Shown here one piece after another: positions 26,842 to 36,138 of a DNA stretch of 64,000 bases. The stretch spans positions 4,278,001 to 4,342,000 of the forward strand of contig NC_009614.1 in the NCBI RefSeq assembly GCF_000012825.1, written 5' to 3'. How positions within the stretch are numbered: the first letter of the stretch is position 1; each line of letters starts with the position of its first letter. This DNA comes from Phocaeicola vulgatus ATCC 8482 (lineage in GTDB: Bacteria > Bacteroidota > Bacteroidia > Bacteroidales > Bacteroidaceae). Under the pieces are notes generated by a model that saw only the letters and a list, made by a program, of their open reading frames with translations, searched no databases and was not told the DNA's origin. The position numbers and the translations under genes were made by a program.

Positions 26842-27311
26842 TACTTTACCACGGTTCAAATACGGCAATCGACGGCATCGACCTCAACAGATGCCGCCCC
26901 TATAAGGATTTCGGCAGAGGATTTTACCTGACCGACATTAGGGAACAGGCCCAAAGGATGGCCGCAAGAACAGCGCGGATGTTCAGCGGAAACCCCACTC
27001 TGACTATGTTTGAGTTTGACCTTGAAGAAGCGCAGTCGAGCGAATTGAAAGTCAAGGTTTTCAAGGAGCCAGACTGGGAATGGGCACGTTTTGTCATGTC
27101 GAACCGCGATATAAACACTACTCAGCCTTGCCACGATTACGATATCGTAATTGGCCCTGTTGCCGATGATACCATTGCGCGCTTGCTACGTTTATACACC
27201 GAGAATTTTATTAACGAAGAACAACTATTGCACGAACTGACATTTTCGAAAGTGACTTCACAATATTTCTTTCACTCAGAGGCAGCGATTAAAATGCTGA
27301 AACGACTATGA
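26838..27311 (+). CDS. DUF3990 protein, ADP-ribosyltransferase-like (candidate toxin)
   Basis: 157 residues matching the DUF3990 pattern. The start MILYHGSN holds a His in the position of the first catalytic residue of ADP-ribosyltransferase folds, YKDFGRGFYLTD holds the Tyr, and the late SQYFFHSEAAIKML may hold the third (Gln/Glu) residue. The relationship to ADP-ribosyltransferases is from family knowledge, not shown here. It overlaps the upstream regulator by 4 bp and the downstream DUF3791 gene by 4 bp, so the three genes are made as one translationally coupled unit. Confidence 0.75.
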   Translation: MILYHGSNTAIDGIDLNRCRPYKDFGRGFYLTDIREQAQRMAARTARMFSGNPTLTMFEFDLEEAQSSELKVKVFKEPDWEWARFVMSNRDINTTQPCHDYDIVIGPVADDTIARLLRLYTENFINEEQLLHELTFSKVTSQYFFHSEAAIKMLKRL

Positions 27312-27535
27312 ACACGAATACCGCAAAATTCCTCTTTGAAGGAATATCCGCCGATGTAGTCCGTTACTTGGTGGAACGTAATGATATGGATTTGCAGGAA
27401 GCCATCTCCACATTCCACAATTCGGAGACATTCGTCAAACTGGAAGACTTCTCCACCGGCCTGTATATCGAAAGCCCGGCATACGTCTATGACCTGCTGA
27501 TGTCGGAACTGAAAAACGGAAAGCTGGTGCAATAA
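27308..27535 (+). CDS. Small DUF3791 protein
   Basis: 75 residues: AKFLFEGISADVVRYLVERNDMDLQEAISTFHNSETFVKLEDFSTGLYIESPAYVYDLLMSEL, typical of the stand-alone DUF3791 family that accompanies DUF3990 genes. It overlaps the DUF3990 stop (ATGA at 27308). It may be the true neutralising partner or a third component. The upstream HTH protein carries a related domain, so the cassette holds two DUF3791-like modules. Confidence 0.7.
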   Translation: MNTNTAKFLFEGISADVVRYLVERNDMDLQEAISTFHNSETFVKLEDFSTGLYIESPAYVYDLLMSELKNGKLVQ

Positions 27536-27565
27536 CAATAGGGCATTATTTATCTTCTGGTCATT

Positions 27566-28105
27566 TTATTCTTCAATCCATCCTACAATTTCCTGTGAAA
27601 GCGGACTGGTAGTAGAGCCGATTGAGGCAACCCATCTACCATTTTCATCAATCAGAAACTTATGAAAGTTCCACCCTATCTTAGCATCCGAAACCCCGTT
27701 TTCACTTTTATGCGTAAGCCATTGATAAAGGGGAGCTATATCTTTCCCCTTTACAGATATTTTAGCCATCATAGGAAAAGTCACTCCATAATTCAACGTA
27801 CAAAACTCCTTGATTTCTTCATTCGTTCCGGGTTCCTGATGCAGGAAATTATTGGCAGGAAATCCGATAACGACAAAATCATCTTTTCCATATTTCTCAT
27901 ACAACTCCTCCAACTTGGCGTATTGGGGAGTGAAACCGCATTTAGATGCCACATTGACTACCAATACTTTCTTACCCTTGAACGTGGAAAGTGGCAAGTC
28001 CTTCCCGTCAATAGTCTTGACCGTAAAGTCATAAAAACTTTTTTGCTGTGCACCAGCTACCGATGTAATCATGGTTACAATTATGCTTAATATAAATGTT
28101 TTCAT
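27566..28105 (-). CDS. Glutathione peroxidase family protein (secreted, Cys-type)
   Basis: About 179 residues. The start at ATG 28103-28105 gives a clean signal peptide MKTFILSIIVTMITSVAGAQ, so the enzyme probably acts in the periplasm; the frame extends nine codons to a TTG without a signal-like start. The peroxidatic Cys is in NVASKCGFT (Cys56), with GFPANNFLHQEPGTNEEI (resolving-side Gln region) and IGWNFHKFLID (Trp/Asn/Phe motif). Bacteroides enzymes of this group usually use thioredoxin. It stands alone, convergent with the DUF3791 cassette. Confidence 0.9.
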   Translation of the reverse strand: MKTFILSIIVTMITSVAGAQQKSFYDFTVKTIDGKDLPLSTFKGKKVLVVNVASKCGFTPQYAKLEELYEKYGKDDFVVIGFPANNFLHQEPGTNEEIKEFCTLNYGVTFPMMAKISVKGKDIAPLYQWLTHKSENGVSDAKIGWNFHKFLIDENGRWVASIGSTTSPLSQEIVGWIEE

Positions 28106-28228
28106 TTGAAATGCTATTTTATAATAGAACAATTCATGAAATTGAAAAGTTTTCTCTGAAAGAAAAGATTGGCGGATACCTATCGGACAGCTTCCTCCAT
28201 GTTACCAAAAAGAAAGAACCTTTGTTTT

Positions 28229-28259
28229 TTGGAGAAGCAGGGAAAAGAAAGTATCTTTG
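28229..28259 (+). promoter_or_regulatory. Promoter of the AAA-ATPase gene
   Basis: TTG (28229-28231) and TATCTTTG (28252-28259) are 20 bp apart, 55 bp before ATG 28315. Confidence 0.7.
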
Positions 28260-28314
28260 TATGCTATACATATCTCTTTTACCAGAGTTTATTCATAAAA
28301 AAACAATATAACTA

Positions 28315-30087
28315 ATGGAATATGCACCTTCAAACAGGAAACGATTGCCATACGGTATGATGAACTTTGCAGACATCCGTTTCGACAATTATTATTATGT
28401 GGACAAAACCGCCTTCATCCCACTGATAGAACAGTCGGACCGGTTTTTCTTCTTCATCCGTCCCCGGCGATTTGGCAAAAGTCTGACCTTGAGCATGCTG
28501 CAACATTATTATGATGTACGCACCCGCGATAAGTTTGACGCCCTGTTCGGAGACCTCTACATAGGAAAGCACCCCACGCCGGACCGCAACACCTATCTGG
28601 TGCTGAAACTCAATTTTTCCGGTATCAGCGGGGAATTGCACAACTACCGTCAAGGGATGGACGCACATTGCCAGACCATGTTCGACTATTTCTGCGATAT
28701 CTATGCCGACTATCTCCCACAAGGTATCAAGGAGAAGCTGGATGAAAAATCAGGAGCGATAGAACAATTGGAATATCTGTTTACGGAGTGCAACAAGACT
28801 GAGCAGAAAATTTATCTTTTTATCGATGAGTATGACCACTTTACCAATGCCATTCTCTCCGATGCCGAAAGCCTGCACCGATACACTGAAGAGACACACA
28901 AAGAGGGTTACCTGCGCGCATTCTTCAACAAAGTGAAAGCCGGAACTGATTCCTGCATCAAGCGTTGCTTCATTACCGGAGTAAGCCCCGTAACCATGGA
29001 TGATCTCACCAGCGGATTCAATATAGGTACCAATTACTCCCTCTCACCGGAGTTCAACGAAATGACAGGGTTCACGGAAAAAGAAGTGCGTGAGATGCTG
29101 ACGTATTATTCCACAAACAGTCCGTTCAACCATACCGTCGGCCAACTGATAGATATCATGAAGCCGTGGTATGACAACTACTGCTTCGCACCGGAATGCT
29201 ACGGAGAAACTACCCTGTACAATTCCAACATGGTTCTCTATTTTGTCAAGAACTATATTCTGCGTGGCAAAGCACCACAGAAAATGATAGAAAGCAACAT
29301 ACGCATAGACTACGAAAAACTCCGGATGCTGATTCGCAAGGACAAGGAGTTTGCTCATGATGCCTCCATCATACAAACCCTGGTAAGTCAAGGATATATC
29401 ACCGGAGAACTGAAGGATAGCTTTCCGGCTGCGAATATTGTCGATCCGGACAATTTCGTGAGTCTGCTCTATTATTTCGGCATGCTTACCATCAGTGGAA
29501 TGCATAAAGGAAAAAACAAACTCACCATTCCCAATCAGGTAGTGGAAGAGCAACTATACACCTATTTGCTGAATACATACAATGAGGCCGACCTTAGTTT
29601 CAGCAGTTATGAGAAAGACGAACTGGCCTCGGCTTTGGCATACGATGGTAACTGGCAGGCCTACTTCGGTTACATAGCCGACTGTCTGAAACGCTACGCC
29701 TCACAACGCGACAAACAGAAAGGAGAGTTTTTCGTACATGGATTCACACTGGCCATGACAGCGCAAAACCGCTTCTACCGTCCTATTTCCGAAGCGGATA
29801 CACAAGAAGGATACGCTGATCTTTTCCTGTGTCCTTTGCTGGAAATCTATCCGGACATGAAGCACAGTTATATCATAGAGTTGAAATATGCCAAATACAA
29901 AGATTCTGAAAGTCGTGTGGAAGAACTGAGGCTGGAAGGGATCGCTCAGGCAAATCGTTATGCTGATTCCGACCGGGTGAAGAATGCTGTGGGCACCACA
30001 CAGCTACACAAAATAGTAGTGGTCTATAAAGGAATGGAAATGAGAGTGTGTGAAGAGATAGTACCTTTGCATGAAACGCACAACTAA
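28315..30087 (+). CDS. AAA-ATPase-like protein with C-terminal PD-(D/E)XK nuclease domain
   Basis: 590 residues of a family present in many copies in Bacteroides. The N-terminal AAA-ATPase-like domain has LPYGMMNFADIRFDNYYYVDKT, a degenerate Walker A RPRRFGKSLTLSML (about 46-59) and Walker B KIYLFIDEYDHF. The C-terminal domain has GYADLFLCP ... YIIELKYAK, the D-x(n)-ExK nuclease pattern. Function is unproven; defence, DNA repair and selfish roles have all been suggested for such proteins. It is followed at 36 bp by the sigma-54 activator gene, possibly by read-through. Confidence 0.85.
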   Translation: MEYAPSNRKRLPYGMMNFADIRFDNYYYVDKTAFIPLIEQSDRFFFFIRPRRFGKSLTLSMLQHYYDVRTRDKFDALFGDLYIGKHPTPDRNTYLVLKLNFSGISGELHNYRQGMDAHCQTMFDYFCDIYADYLPQGIKEKLDEKSGAIEQLEYLFTECNKTEQKIYLFIDEYDHFTNAILSDAESLHRYTEETHKEGYLRAFFNKVKAGTDSCIKRCFITGVSPVTMDDLTSGFNIGTNYSLSPEFNEMTGFTEKEVREMLTYYSTNSPFNHTVGQLIDIMKPWYDNYCFAPECYGETTLYNSNMVLYFVKNYILRGKAPQKMIESNIRIDYEKLRMLIRKDKEFAHDASIIQTLVSQGYITGELKDSFPAANIVDPDNFVSLLYYFGMLTISGMHKGKNKLTIPNQVVEEQLYTYLLNTYNEADLSFSSYEKDELASALAYDGNWQAYFGYIADCLKRYASQRDKQKGEFFVHGFTLAMTAQNRFYRPISEADTQEGYADLFLCPLLEIYPDMKHSYIIELKYAKYKDSESRVEELRLEGIAQANRYADSDRVKNAVGTTQLHKIVVVYKGMEMRVCEEIVPLHETHN

Positions 30088-30123
30088 AGATATCTTTAAA
30101 GGAAAAAGAAGCTACAACGACTT

Positions 30124-31464
30124 ATGAGCAAACAAGGAACCATCATTGTGATAGATGATAACAAAGGAGTGCTGTCGGCAGTAAAGCTATTGCTGAAAAA
30201 TCATTTCGAACATATCGTCACACTGCCCTCACCCATCACACTGCCCGCTGCGTTACGTGAAGAAAATGCGCAAGTGGTGCTGCTGGATATGAATTTCAGC
30301 AGCGGACTGAATACCGGGAATGAAGGTCTGTACTGGTTACACGAGATAAAGAAAATACACCCCTCCCTGCCCGTAGTACTTTTCACAGCCTATGCTGACA
30401 TAGACCTGGCAGTGCGCGGCATCAAGGAAGGAGCGACAGACTTCATCGTCAAACCCTGGGACAATGCCCGGCTGATAGAAACCTTGCTGTCTGCCTGCCG
30501 CAATTCCTCCAAGAACAAGAAGAGAGCGGAAATCCCTAAAACCGTATCTTCTATGTATTGGGGAGAAAGCAATGCCATGAAGCAACTGCGGACGCTGATA
30601 GAGAAAGTGGCGCAAACGGATGCCAATATTCTGATTACAGGAGAGAACGGCACAGGAAAAGAAATGCTGGCGCGGGAAATACACGCCTTGTCCAACCGAT
30701 ACCGGCGGGATATGATAACAGTGGACATGGGTGCCATCACCGAATCCCTGTTCGAAAGCGAACTGTTCGGCCATAAAAAAGGCTCGTTTACCGATGCCCA
30801 TACCGACCGTGCTGGTAAATTTGAAGCCGCCCATGAAGGGACTTTGTTTCTGGACGAAATAGGCAACCTGCCCTATCACCTGCAATCCAAACTACTCACC
30901 GCCATTCAGAGCCGGAGCGTGGTGCGAGTAGGAAGCAACGAACCGATACCTGTCAACATACGTTTGATTTGCGCCACCAATTGTAATTTGGAAGAGATGG
31001 TGGCCAAAGGCAAATTCCGCGAAGATTTGCTTTACCGCATCAATACCATCCACATCGAGATTCCCCCTCTGCGGGAACGCAAAGAAGATATTATCCCTTT
31101 GGCCGAACGCTTTATAGACCGGTTCTGCAAACAATATGACAAAGGAAATATCCTTCTTTCTACCGGTGCGCAAGAAAAGTTACGGACATATCCGTGGTAT
31201 GGAAACATACGCGAACTGGAACATGCCGTAGAGAAAGCGGTCATTATCAATGAAGATGGTATATTGAGTGAGGAACATTTTCATTTTCCCCGAAAAATAG
31301 CGGCTCCTGCGACAGAAACAAGTGTCTCTACACTGGAAGAGATGGAATTGCAAATGATTCAGAAAGCGATAGAGAAATGCAACGGAAACCTCTCGGCTGT
31401 AGCGGCACAGTTGGGAATTACCCGGCAGACGCTTTATAATAAGATGAAAAAATTCGGATTATGA
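30124..31464 (+). CDS. NtrC-type sigma-54-dependent response regulator
   Basis: 446 residues in three domains. The receiver domain has acidic pocket IDDN (11-14), phospho-acceptor Asp55 in VVLLDMNF, Thr in LFTAYA and Lys in DFIVKPW. The AAA+ domain has Walker A GENGTGKE, the sigma-54 contact loop GSFTDA (in place of the standard GAFTGA), Walker B GTLFLDEIGN and R-fingers. The C-terminus has a Fis-type HTH (NLSAVAAQLGITRQTLYNKMKKF). The partner kinase follows 115 bp downstream. Targets are unknown; two sigma-54-like promoters occur in this window (6908, 61411). Confidence 0.93.
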   Translation: MSKQGTIIVIDDNKGVLSAVKLLLKNHFEHIVTLPSPITLPAALREENAQVVLLDMNFSSGLNTGNEGLYWLHEIKKIHPSLPVVLFTAYADIDLAVRGIKEGATDFIVKPWDNARLIETLLSACRNSSKNKKRAEIPKTVSSMYWGESNAMKQLRTLIEKVAQTDANILITGENGTGKEMLAREIHALSNRYRRDMITVDMGAITESLFESELFGHKKGSFTDAHTDRAGKFEAAHEGTLFLDEIGNLPYHLQSKLLTAIQSRSVVRVGSNEPIPVNIRLICATNCNLEEMVAKGKFREDLLYRINTIHIEIPPLRERKEDIIPLAERFIDRFCKQYDKGNILLSTGAQEKLRTYPWYGNIRELEHAVEKAVIINEDGILSEEHFHFPRKIAAPATETSVSTLEEMELQMIQKAIEKCNGNLSAVAAQLGITRQTLYNKMKKFGL

Positions 31465-31579
31465 CCTATTATCTCATCTCATTCTTCACGATGGTTCAGG
31501 ATGACAAAACAAATAACAATAATCTATTTTTAAACAGGAACTAAAGGAACATTCAAACGAAATAATAAATAATTAAGCT

Positions 31580-32881
31580 GTGAAACAATTCTTCTTCCGC
31601 CTATTTACCGTACTGGTTCTAGCCATTGCCTGCACCTTACTAATCCAGCAGCGCAACTGGTTGTGGCTATGCGTAATCGTACCTTCATTCCTCGTTTCCA
31701 TAGGCTGGTTTTACCGCCTGTACACTTTTAATACCCGGAAGATAGCCTTTCTGCTCGACGCCATCGAAAACGACGACCCCGCTGTTCGTTTTTACGAACA
31801 TGCCTCCCCTGGCGATTCTTCCATGGTCAATGTCATGCTGAACCGTATCGCACGTATTTTGTACAATGTAAAACAGGAAACGGCACAACGCGAGAAGTAT
31901 TATGAGCTCATCATGGACTTTGTAGAAACCGGCATAGTGGTACTGAACAGCAAAGGCTCCGTTTATCAAAAGAACAAAGAGGCCATGAATCTGTTGGGGC
32001 TGGATGTTCTGACTCATGTCAAACAACTCTCCCGCATCTCGGACGAACTGATGACTGCTTTGGAAAAAGCAGTTCCGGGTGACAAGCTGCAAATTCAGTT
32101 CAATACGGAACGGGGAACGGTGCATCTTGCCTTACGGGTGTCCGGCATCCGTATCAAAGACGAGGAACTCCGCATTATTGCCTTGAGTGATATCAATCGG
32201 GAATTGGATGAACGGGAAATAGATTCATGGATACGCCTTACCCGCGTGCTGACACACGAAATTATGAACTCCCTGACCCCGGTGACTTCCCTCAGCGAAA
32301 CGCTGCTGGCTCTTCCCGGAGCAGAAAATGAAGAAATGAAACAAGGGCTGGAAACGATTCACTCTACAGGTAAAGGATTGATAAATTTTGTCATGTCTTA
32401 TCGCAAACTGACACGACTGCCATCACCTGAGCCATCGCTGTTCTATGTCCGTCCTTTCCTGGAACGGATGATCCGACTGGCACAGCACCAGCATCCATGC
32501 CCCAACATCACCCTTTCCATCCTCGAAGCCCGGGAAGACCTGATAGTCTTTGCCGACGAGAACCTGATAGCCCAAGTGGTTACGAATCTGCTGAAAAATG
32601 CGATTCAAGCCATAGGTAATGCTCCCGACGGAAAGATCACCTTGAAAGCTTATTGTGATCCGCAAGAAAGTATCCGTATAGAGATAGCCAACAACGGTCC
32701 CGCCATTCCTCCCGATGCAGCCGGACAAATTTTTGTACCTTTCTTCACGACCAAAGAGGAAGGAAGCGGCATCGGACTGAGCCTGAGCAAACAAATCATG
32801 AGACTGAGCGGTGGCACACTGACCCTGCTGCCTTACAAGGAAAAGGGACAGGCCACTGTTTTTGTGCTGGTTTTTAATTAA
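31580..32881 (+). CDS. Sensor histidine kinase, partner of the NtrC-type regulator
   Basis: 433 residues starting at GTG 31580. Two membrane helices (about 5-22 and 27-46) with almost no periplasmic loop suggest sensing in or near the membrane. A PAS-like segment (FVETGIVVLNSKGSVYQKNKEAMNLLG) follows, then the phosphorylated His in LTHEIMNSLTPVTSL (His226), N-box NLLKNAIQAI, G1/G2 regions and EGSGIGLSLSKQIMRLSGG. It follows the regulator gene by 115 bp. This lack of a periplasmic sensor resembles stress-sensing kinases that control ABC exporters. Confidence 0.92.
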   Translation: MKQFFFRLFTVLVLAIACTLLIQQRNWLWLCVIVPSFLVSIGWFYRLYTFNTRKIAFLLDAIENDDPAVRFYEHASPGDSSMVNVMLNRIARILYNVKQETAQREKYYELIMDFVETGIVVLNSKGSVYQKNKEAMNLLGLDVLTHVKQLSRISDELMTALEKAVPGDKLQIQFNTERGTVHLALRVSGIRIKDEELRIIALSDINRELDEREIDSWIRLTRVLTHEIMNSLTPVTSLSETLLALPGAENEEMKQGLETIHSTGKGLINFVMSYRKLTRLPSPEPSLFYVRPFLERMIRLAQHQHPCPNITLSILEAREDLIVFADENLIAQVVTNLLKNAIQAIGNAPDGKITLKAYCDPQESIRIEIANNGPAIPPDAAGQIFVPFFTTKEEGSGIGLSLSKQIMRLSGGTLTLLPYKEKGQATVFVLVFN

Positions 32882-32961
32882 AAATAAAAATGTACTAATG
32901 TGTCAGCCAATTACCATCCGGTACACAGCGCAGCCATTAGCAAATTAGCAAATTATTTAAA

Positions 32962-35900
32962 ATGAAACATTCTCCTGAATTATTAGTTTATAAAGCCTCT
33001 GCCGGTTCGGGAAAAACATTCACACTGGCCGTGGAATATATAAAACTGCTGATACAGAACCCACGGGCATACCGTAATATACTGGCTGTGACTTTTACCA
33101 ACAAGGCCACTACCGAAATGAAAGAGCGGATTCTGAGTCAGCTATACGGAATATGGATAAAGGATAAGGATTCTGATCCCTATTTACAGAAAATCACAGA
33201 AGAACTGGAAATGCCCCAAGAAGACATAAGGACAGCCGCCGGTACGGCACTGCACTACATGATACACGATTACAGCCGCTTCCGGGTGGAAACCATTGAC
33301 TCATTCTTCCAGTCGGTGATGCGCAATTTGGCACGGGAGCTGGAATTGGGTGCCAATCTGAATATCGAACTGAACAATATGGAAGTTCTGAGTGATGCCG
33401 TGGACTCCATGATAGAAAAGCTGGACCGACAATCTCCCGTACTCTATTGGCTGTTGGAATACATAGAAGAAAGAATAGCCGATGACAAGAGGTGGAATGT
33501 TTCCGGTGAGATAAAGAATTTCGGACGAAATATCTTCGATGAAGGATATATAGAAAAAGGAAACGGACTACGGGAAAAATTACGGGACAAAGACTGTATC
33601 AAGAATTACCGCGAAACGCTGCAAGCCATTTTGGAAGAGGTGCAGGAACAAATGAAAGGATTTGCCGACCAATTCTTCGGAATATTGGATACAAACGGGG
33701 TGAAAGTAGAAGATTTGAAAAACGGCTCCCGAGGTATAGCCAGCTATTTTAATAAATTACAATCGGGTAAACTGGATGACAGTGTCCGCAATGTAACAGT
33801 GGAAAAATGTCTGGACTGCCCCGACGAATGGGTGAAAAAAACCTCCCCCATACGCAACGCTATCCTAGGTCTGGCAGAAAAAGAACTGATTCCTCTGCTG
33901 AATGAATCGGAAAAATACAGAAGCCGGAACAATATGCTGGCCAATTCCTGCCAACTCTCCCTGCGCCACGTAAACAATATCCGTCTGCTGGCCAATATAG
34001 ACGAAGAGGTACGCGAATTGAACCATGAAAACAACCGCTTCCTGCTGTCGGATACCAACGCGTTGCTTCATAACCTGGTAAAAGAAGGAGATTCCTCGTT
34101 TGTATTCGAAAAGATAGGAACAACCATACGCAACGTAATGATCGATGAATTTCAGGATACTTCGCGTATGCAATGGGACAATTTCCGTCTGTTGCTGCTC
34201 GAAGGTTTGTCTCAGGGAGCAGACAGCTTGATTGTAGGAGACGTGAAACAATCCATCTACCGCTGGAGAAACGGTGACTGGGGCATACTGAACGGATTGA
34301 AAACAAACATCGAAGCCTTTCCCGTCAAAGTAAAGACACTGACCACCAACCGCCGGAGCGCCGCAAACATCATTCACTTCAACAACGAAGTGTTTACAGC
34401 CGCCTGCGAGGTGTTGAACAACATTTACAAGGAAGAACAAAAAAAGGAATGCAAGGAACTGAAGGAAGCCTACAACGACGTGTGTCAGGAAACATACAAA
34501 GATCCCGGAAAAGGGTATGTCAAAGTGGAATTTCTATCGGATACGGAAGACATGACCTATATGGAAAACACCCTGCACCACCTAGGAGAAGAAGTGGAGC
34601 TGCTTGTGGCGCAGGGCGTGCAACTGAAAGATATTGCCATCCTGGTGCGCAAGAACAGAAGCATTCCTTTAATAGCCGATTACTTCGACAAGAACACCTC
34701 TTACAAAATCGTATCCGATGAGGCATTCCGACTGGATGCCTCACTGGCGGTATGTATGATAATGGATGGCCTGCGCTACTTGTCACAACCCGAAAACCGG
34801 ATTGCCAAGGCGCAACTGGCTGCTGCCTATCAGAATGAAGTATTACATAAAGGAATAGACCTCAACACTCTATTGCTGAACGGAATAGATGATTATCTGC
34901 CATTCGATTTCATAAAAGAAGCGGAGCAACTTCGCCTCATGCCACTGTATGAGCTGATGGAAAAACTTTTCAATCTGTTCCAGATGTCCTGCATCGAACA
35001 ACAGGATGCCTATCTGTGCGCCTTCTTTGATGCCGTGACGGAATATCTGCAAAGCAATTCTTCCGAATTATCCGCTTTTATCACCTACTGGGAAGAAAAA
35101 CTAGGCAGCAAAACCATCCCTTCCGGCGAGGTGGAAGGAATTCGCATTCTCTCCATCCACAAGTCCAAAGGATTGGAATACCATACCGTACTGCTACCCT
35201 TCTGCGACTGGAAAATGGAGAATGAGACTTACAATCATCTGGTATGGTGTGCTCCCCGGCAAGCTCCGTTTAGCGATCTTGACATTGTTCCCATCAACTA
35301 TTCCACAGCCATGCAGCAATCCATTTATCGGGAAGAGTTCCTGAATGAACGCTTGCAATTATGGGTGGATAATCTGAACCTGCTTTATGTGGCATTTACC
35401 CGTGCCAAAAAGAACTTGATTATATATGGAAAGGCGGAACAGAAAGGAACGGTATCCGAATTGTTAGGAAGTGCCTTATCCGACATGACCGGAAAGAGCT
35501 ATGCCACCGGAGAAGAAATATACGAACTGGGAACGCTCTATCTCTCATCTCACGAAGAGGAAAAACAAGTGTCCGGCAACAAGCTGCTGACTGTAGCCCG
35601 ACGTTTGCCTATCCATCTGGAAACGCTGGAAACCAACATCGAATTCAAACAGTCCAACCGTTCTGCCGAATTTATCCGGGGAGAAGAGGAGACGGAAGAC
35701 AAATACATCCGGCAAGGACAGTTGTTGCATAATCTGTTCTCCGTAATCCGTACCCCGGACGATGTGCCTCCCGCCATAGAACGCCTGCGTTTCGAAGGAA
35801 TCATAGAGTCGGCACAACAGGAGGAACAAATACGAAAACTCACCGAATGGGCTTTGAGGCATCCGCTGGTCAAAGAATGGTATTCGGGCAGCTGGGAACT

Positions 35901-36138
35901 ATACAATGAGTGTGCCATTATTTATCGGGAAAAAGGAGTGCTGCAAACCCGCCGTCCGGACCGCGTGATGATGAAAGACGGAGAGGTGATTGTGGTGGAC
36001 TTTAAATTCGGTAAAAAGCGGAAAACTTACAACAAGCAGGTGAAAGAATATATGGATTTATTATCGGATATGGGATATGAGCATATCCGTGGCTATTTAT
36101 GGTATGTATTTAACAACGAACTGGAGGAAATAGAATAA
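32962..36138 (+). CDS. UvrD-like helicase-nuclease, AddA/RecB-like
   Basis: 1058 residues. The superfamily 1 helicase has motif I KASAGSGKTFTLAVEY, motif Ia AVTFTNKATTEMKERI, motif II MIDEFQDTSRMQW, motif III VGDVKQSIYRWRNGD, and late motifs ILSIHKSKGLEY and LLYVAFTRAKKNL. The C-terminal RecB-family nuclease has RRPDRVMMKDGEVIVVDFKFGKKRKTYNKQVKEYMDLL (D, DxK and Q residues present). It should process double-strand breaks for recombination together with the next gene, whose start overlaps its stop by one base (TAATG). Confidence 0.92.
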   Translation: MKHSPELLVYKASAGSGKTFTLAVEYIKLLIQNPRAYRNILAVTFTNKATTEMKERILSQLYGIWIKDKDSDPYLQKITEELEMPQEDIRTAAGTALHYMIHDYSRFRVETIDSFFQSVMRNLARELELGANLNIELNNMEVLSDAVDSMIEKLDRQSPVLYWLLEYIEERIADDKRWNVSGEIKNFGRNIFDEGYIEKGNGLREKLRDKDCIKNYRETLQAILEEVQEQMKGFADQFFGILDTNGVKVEDLKNGSRGIASYFNKLQSGKLDDSVRNVTVEKCLDCPDEWVKKTSPIRNAILGLAEKELIPLLNESEKYRSRNNMLANSCQLSLRHVNNIRLLANIDEEVRELNHENNRFLLSDTNALLHNLVKEGDSSFVFEKIGTTIRNVMIDEFQDTSRMQWDNFRLLLLEGLSQGADSLIVGDVKQSIYRWRNGDWGILNGLKTNIEAFPVKVKTLTTNRRSAANIIHFNNEVFTAACEVLNNIYKEEQKKECKELKEAYNDVCQETYKDPGKGYVKVEFLSDTEDMTYMENTLHHLGEEVELLVAQGVQLKDIAILVRKNRSIPLIADYFDKNTSYKIVSDEAFRLDASLAVCMIMDGLRYLSQPENRIAKAQLAAAYQNEVLHKGIDLNTLLLNGIDDYLPFDFIKEAEQLRLMPLYELMEKLFNLFQMSCIEQQDAYLCAFFDAVTEYLQSNSSELSAFITYWEEKLGSKTIPSGEVEGIRILSIHKSKGLEYHTVLLPFCDWKMENETYNHLVWCAPRQAPFSDLDIVPINYSTAMQQSIYREEFLNERLQLWVDNLNLLYVAFTRAKKNLIIYGKAEQKGTVSELLGSALSDMTGKSYATGEEIYELGTLYLSSHEEEKQVSGNKLLTVARRLPIHLETLETNIEFKQSNRSAEFIRGEEETEDKYIRQGQLLHNLFSVIRTPDDVPPAIERLRFEGIIESAQQEEQIRKLTEWALRHPLVKEWYSGSWELYNECAIIYREKGVLQTRRPDRVMMKDGEVIVVDFKFGKKRKTYNKQVKEYMDLLSDMGYEHIRGYLWYVFNNELEEIE

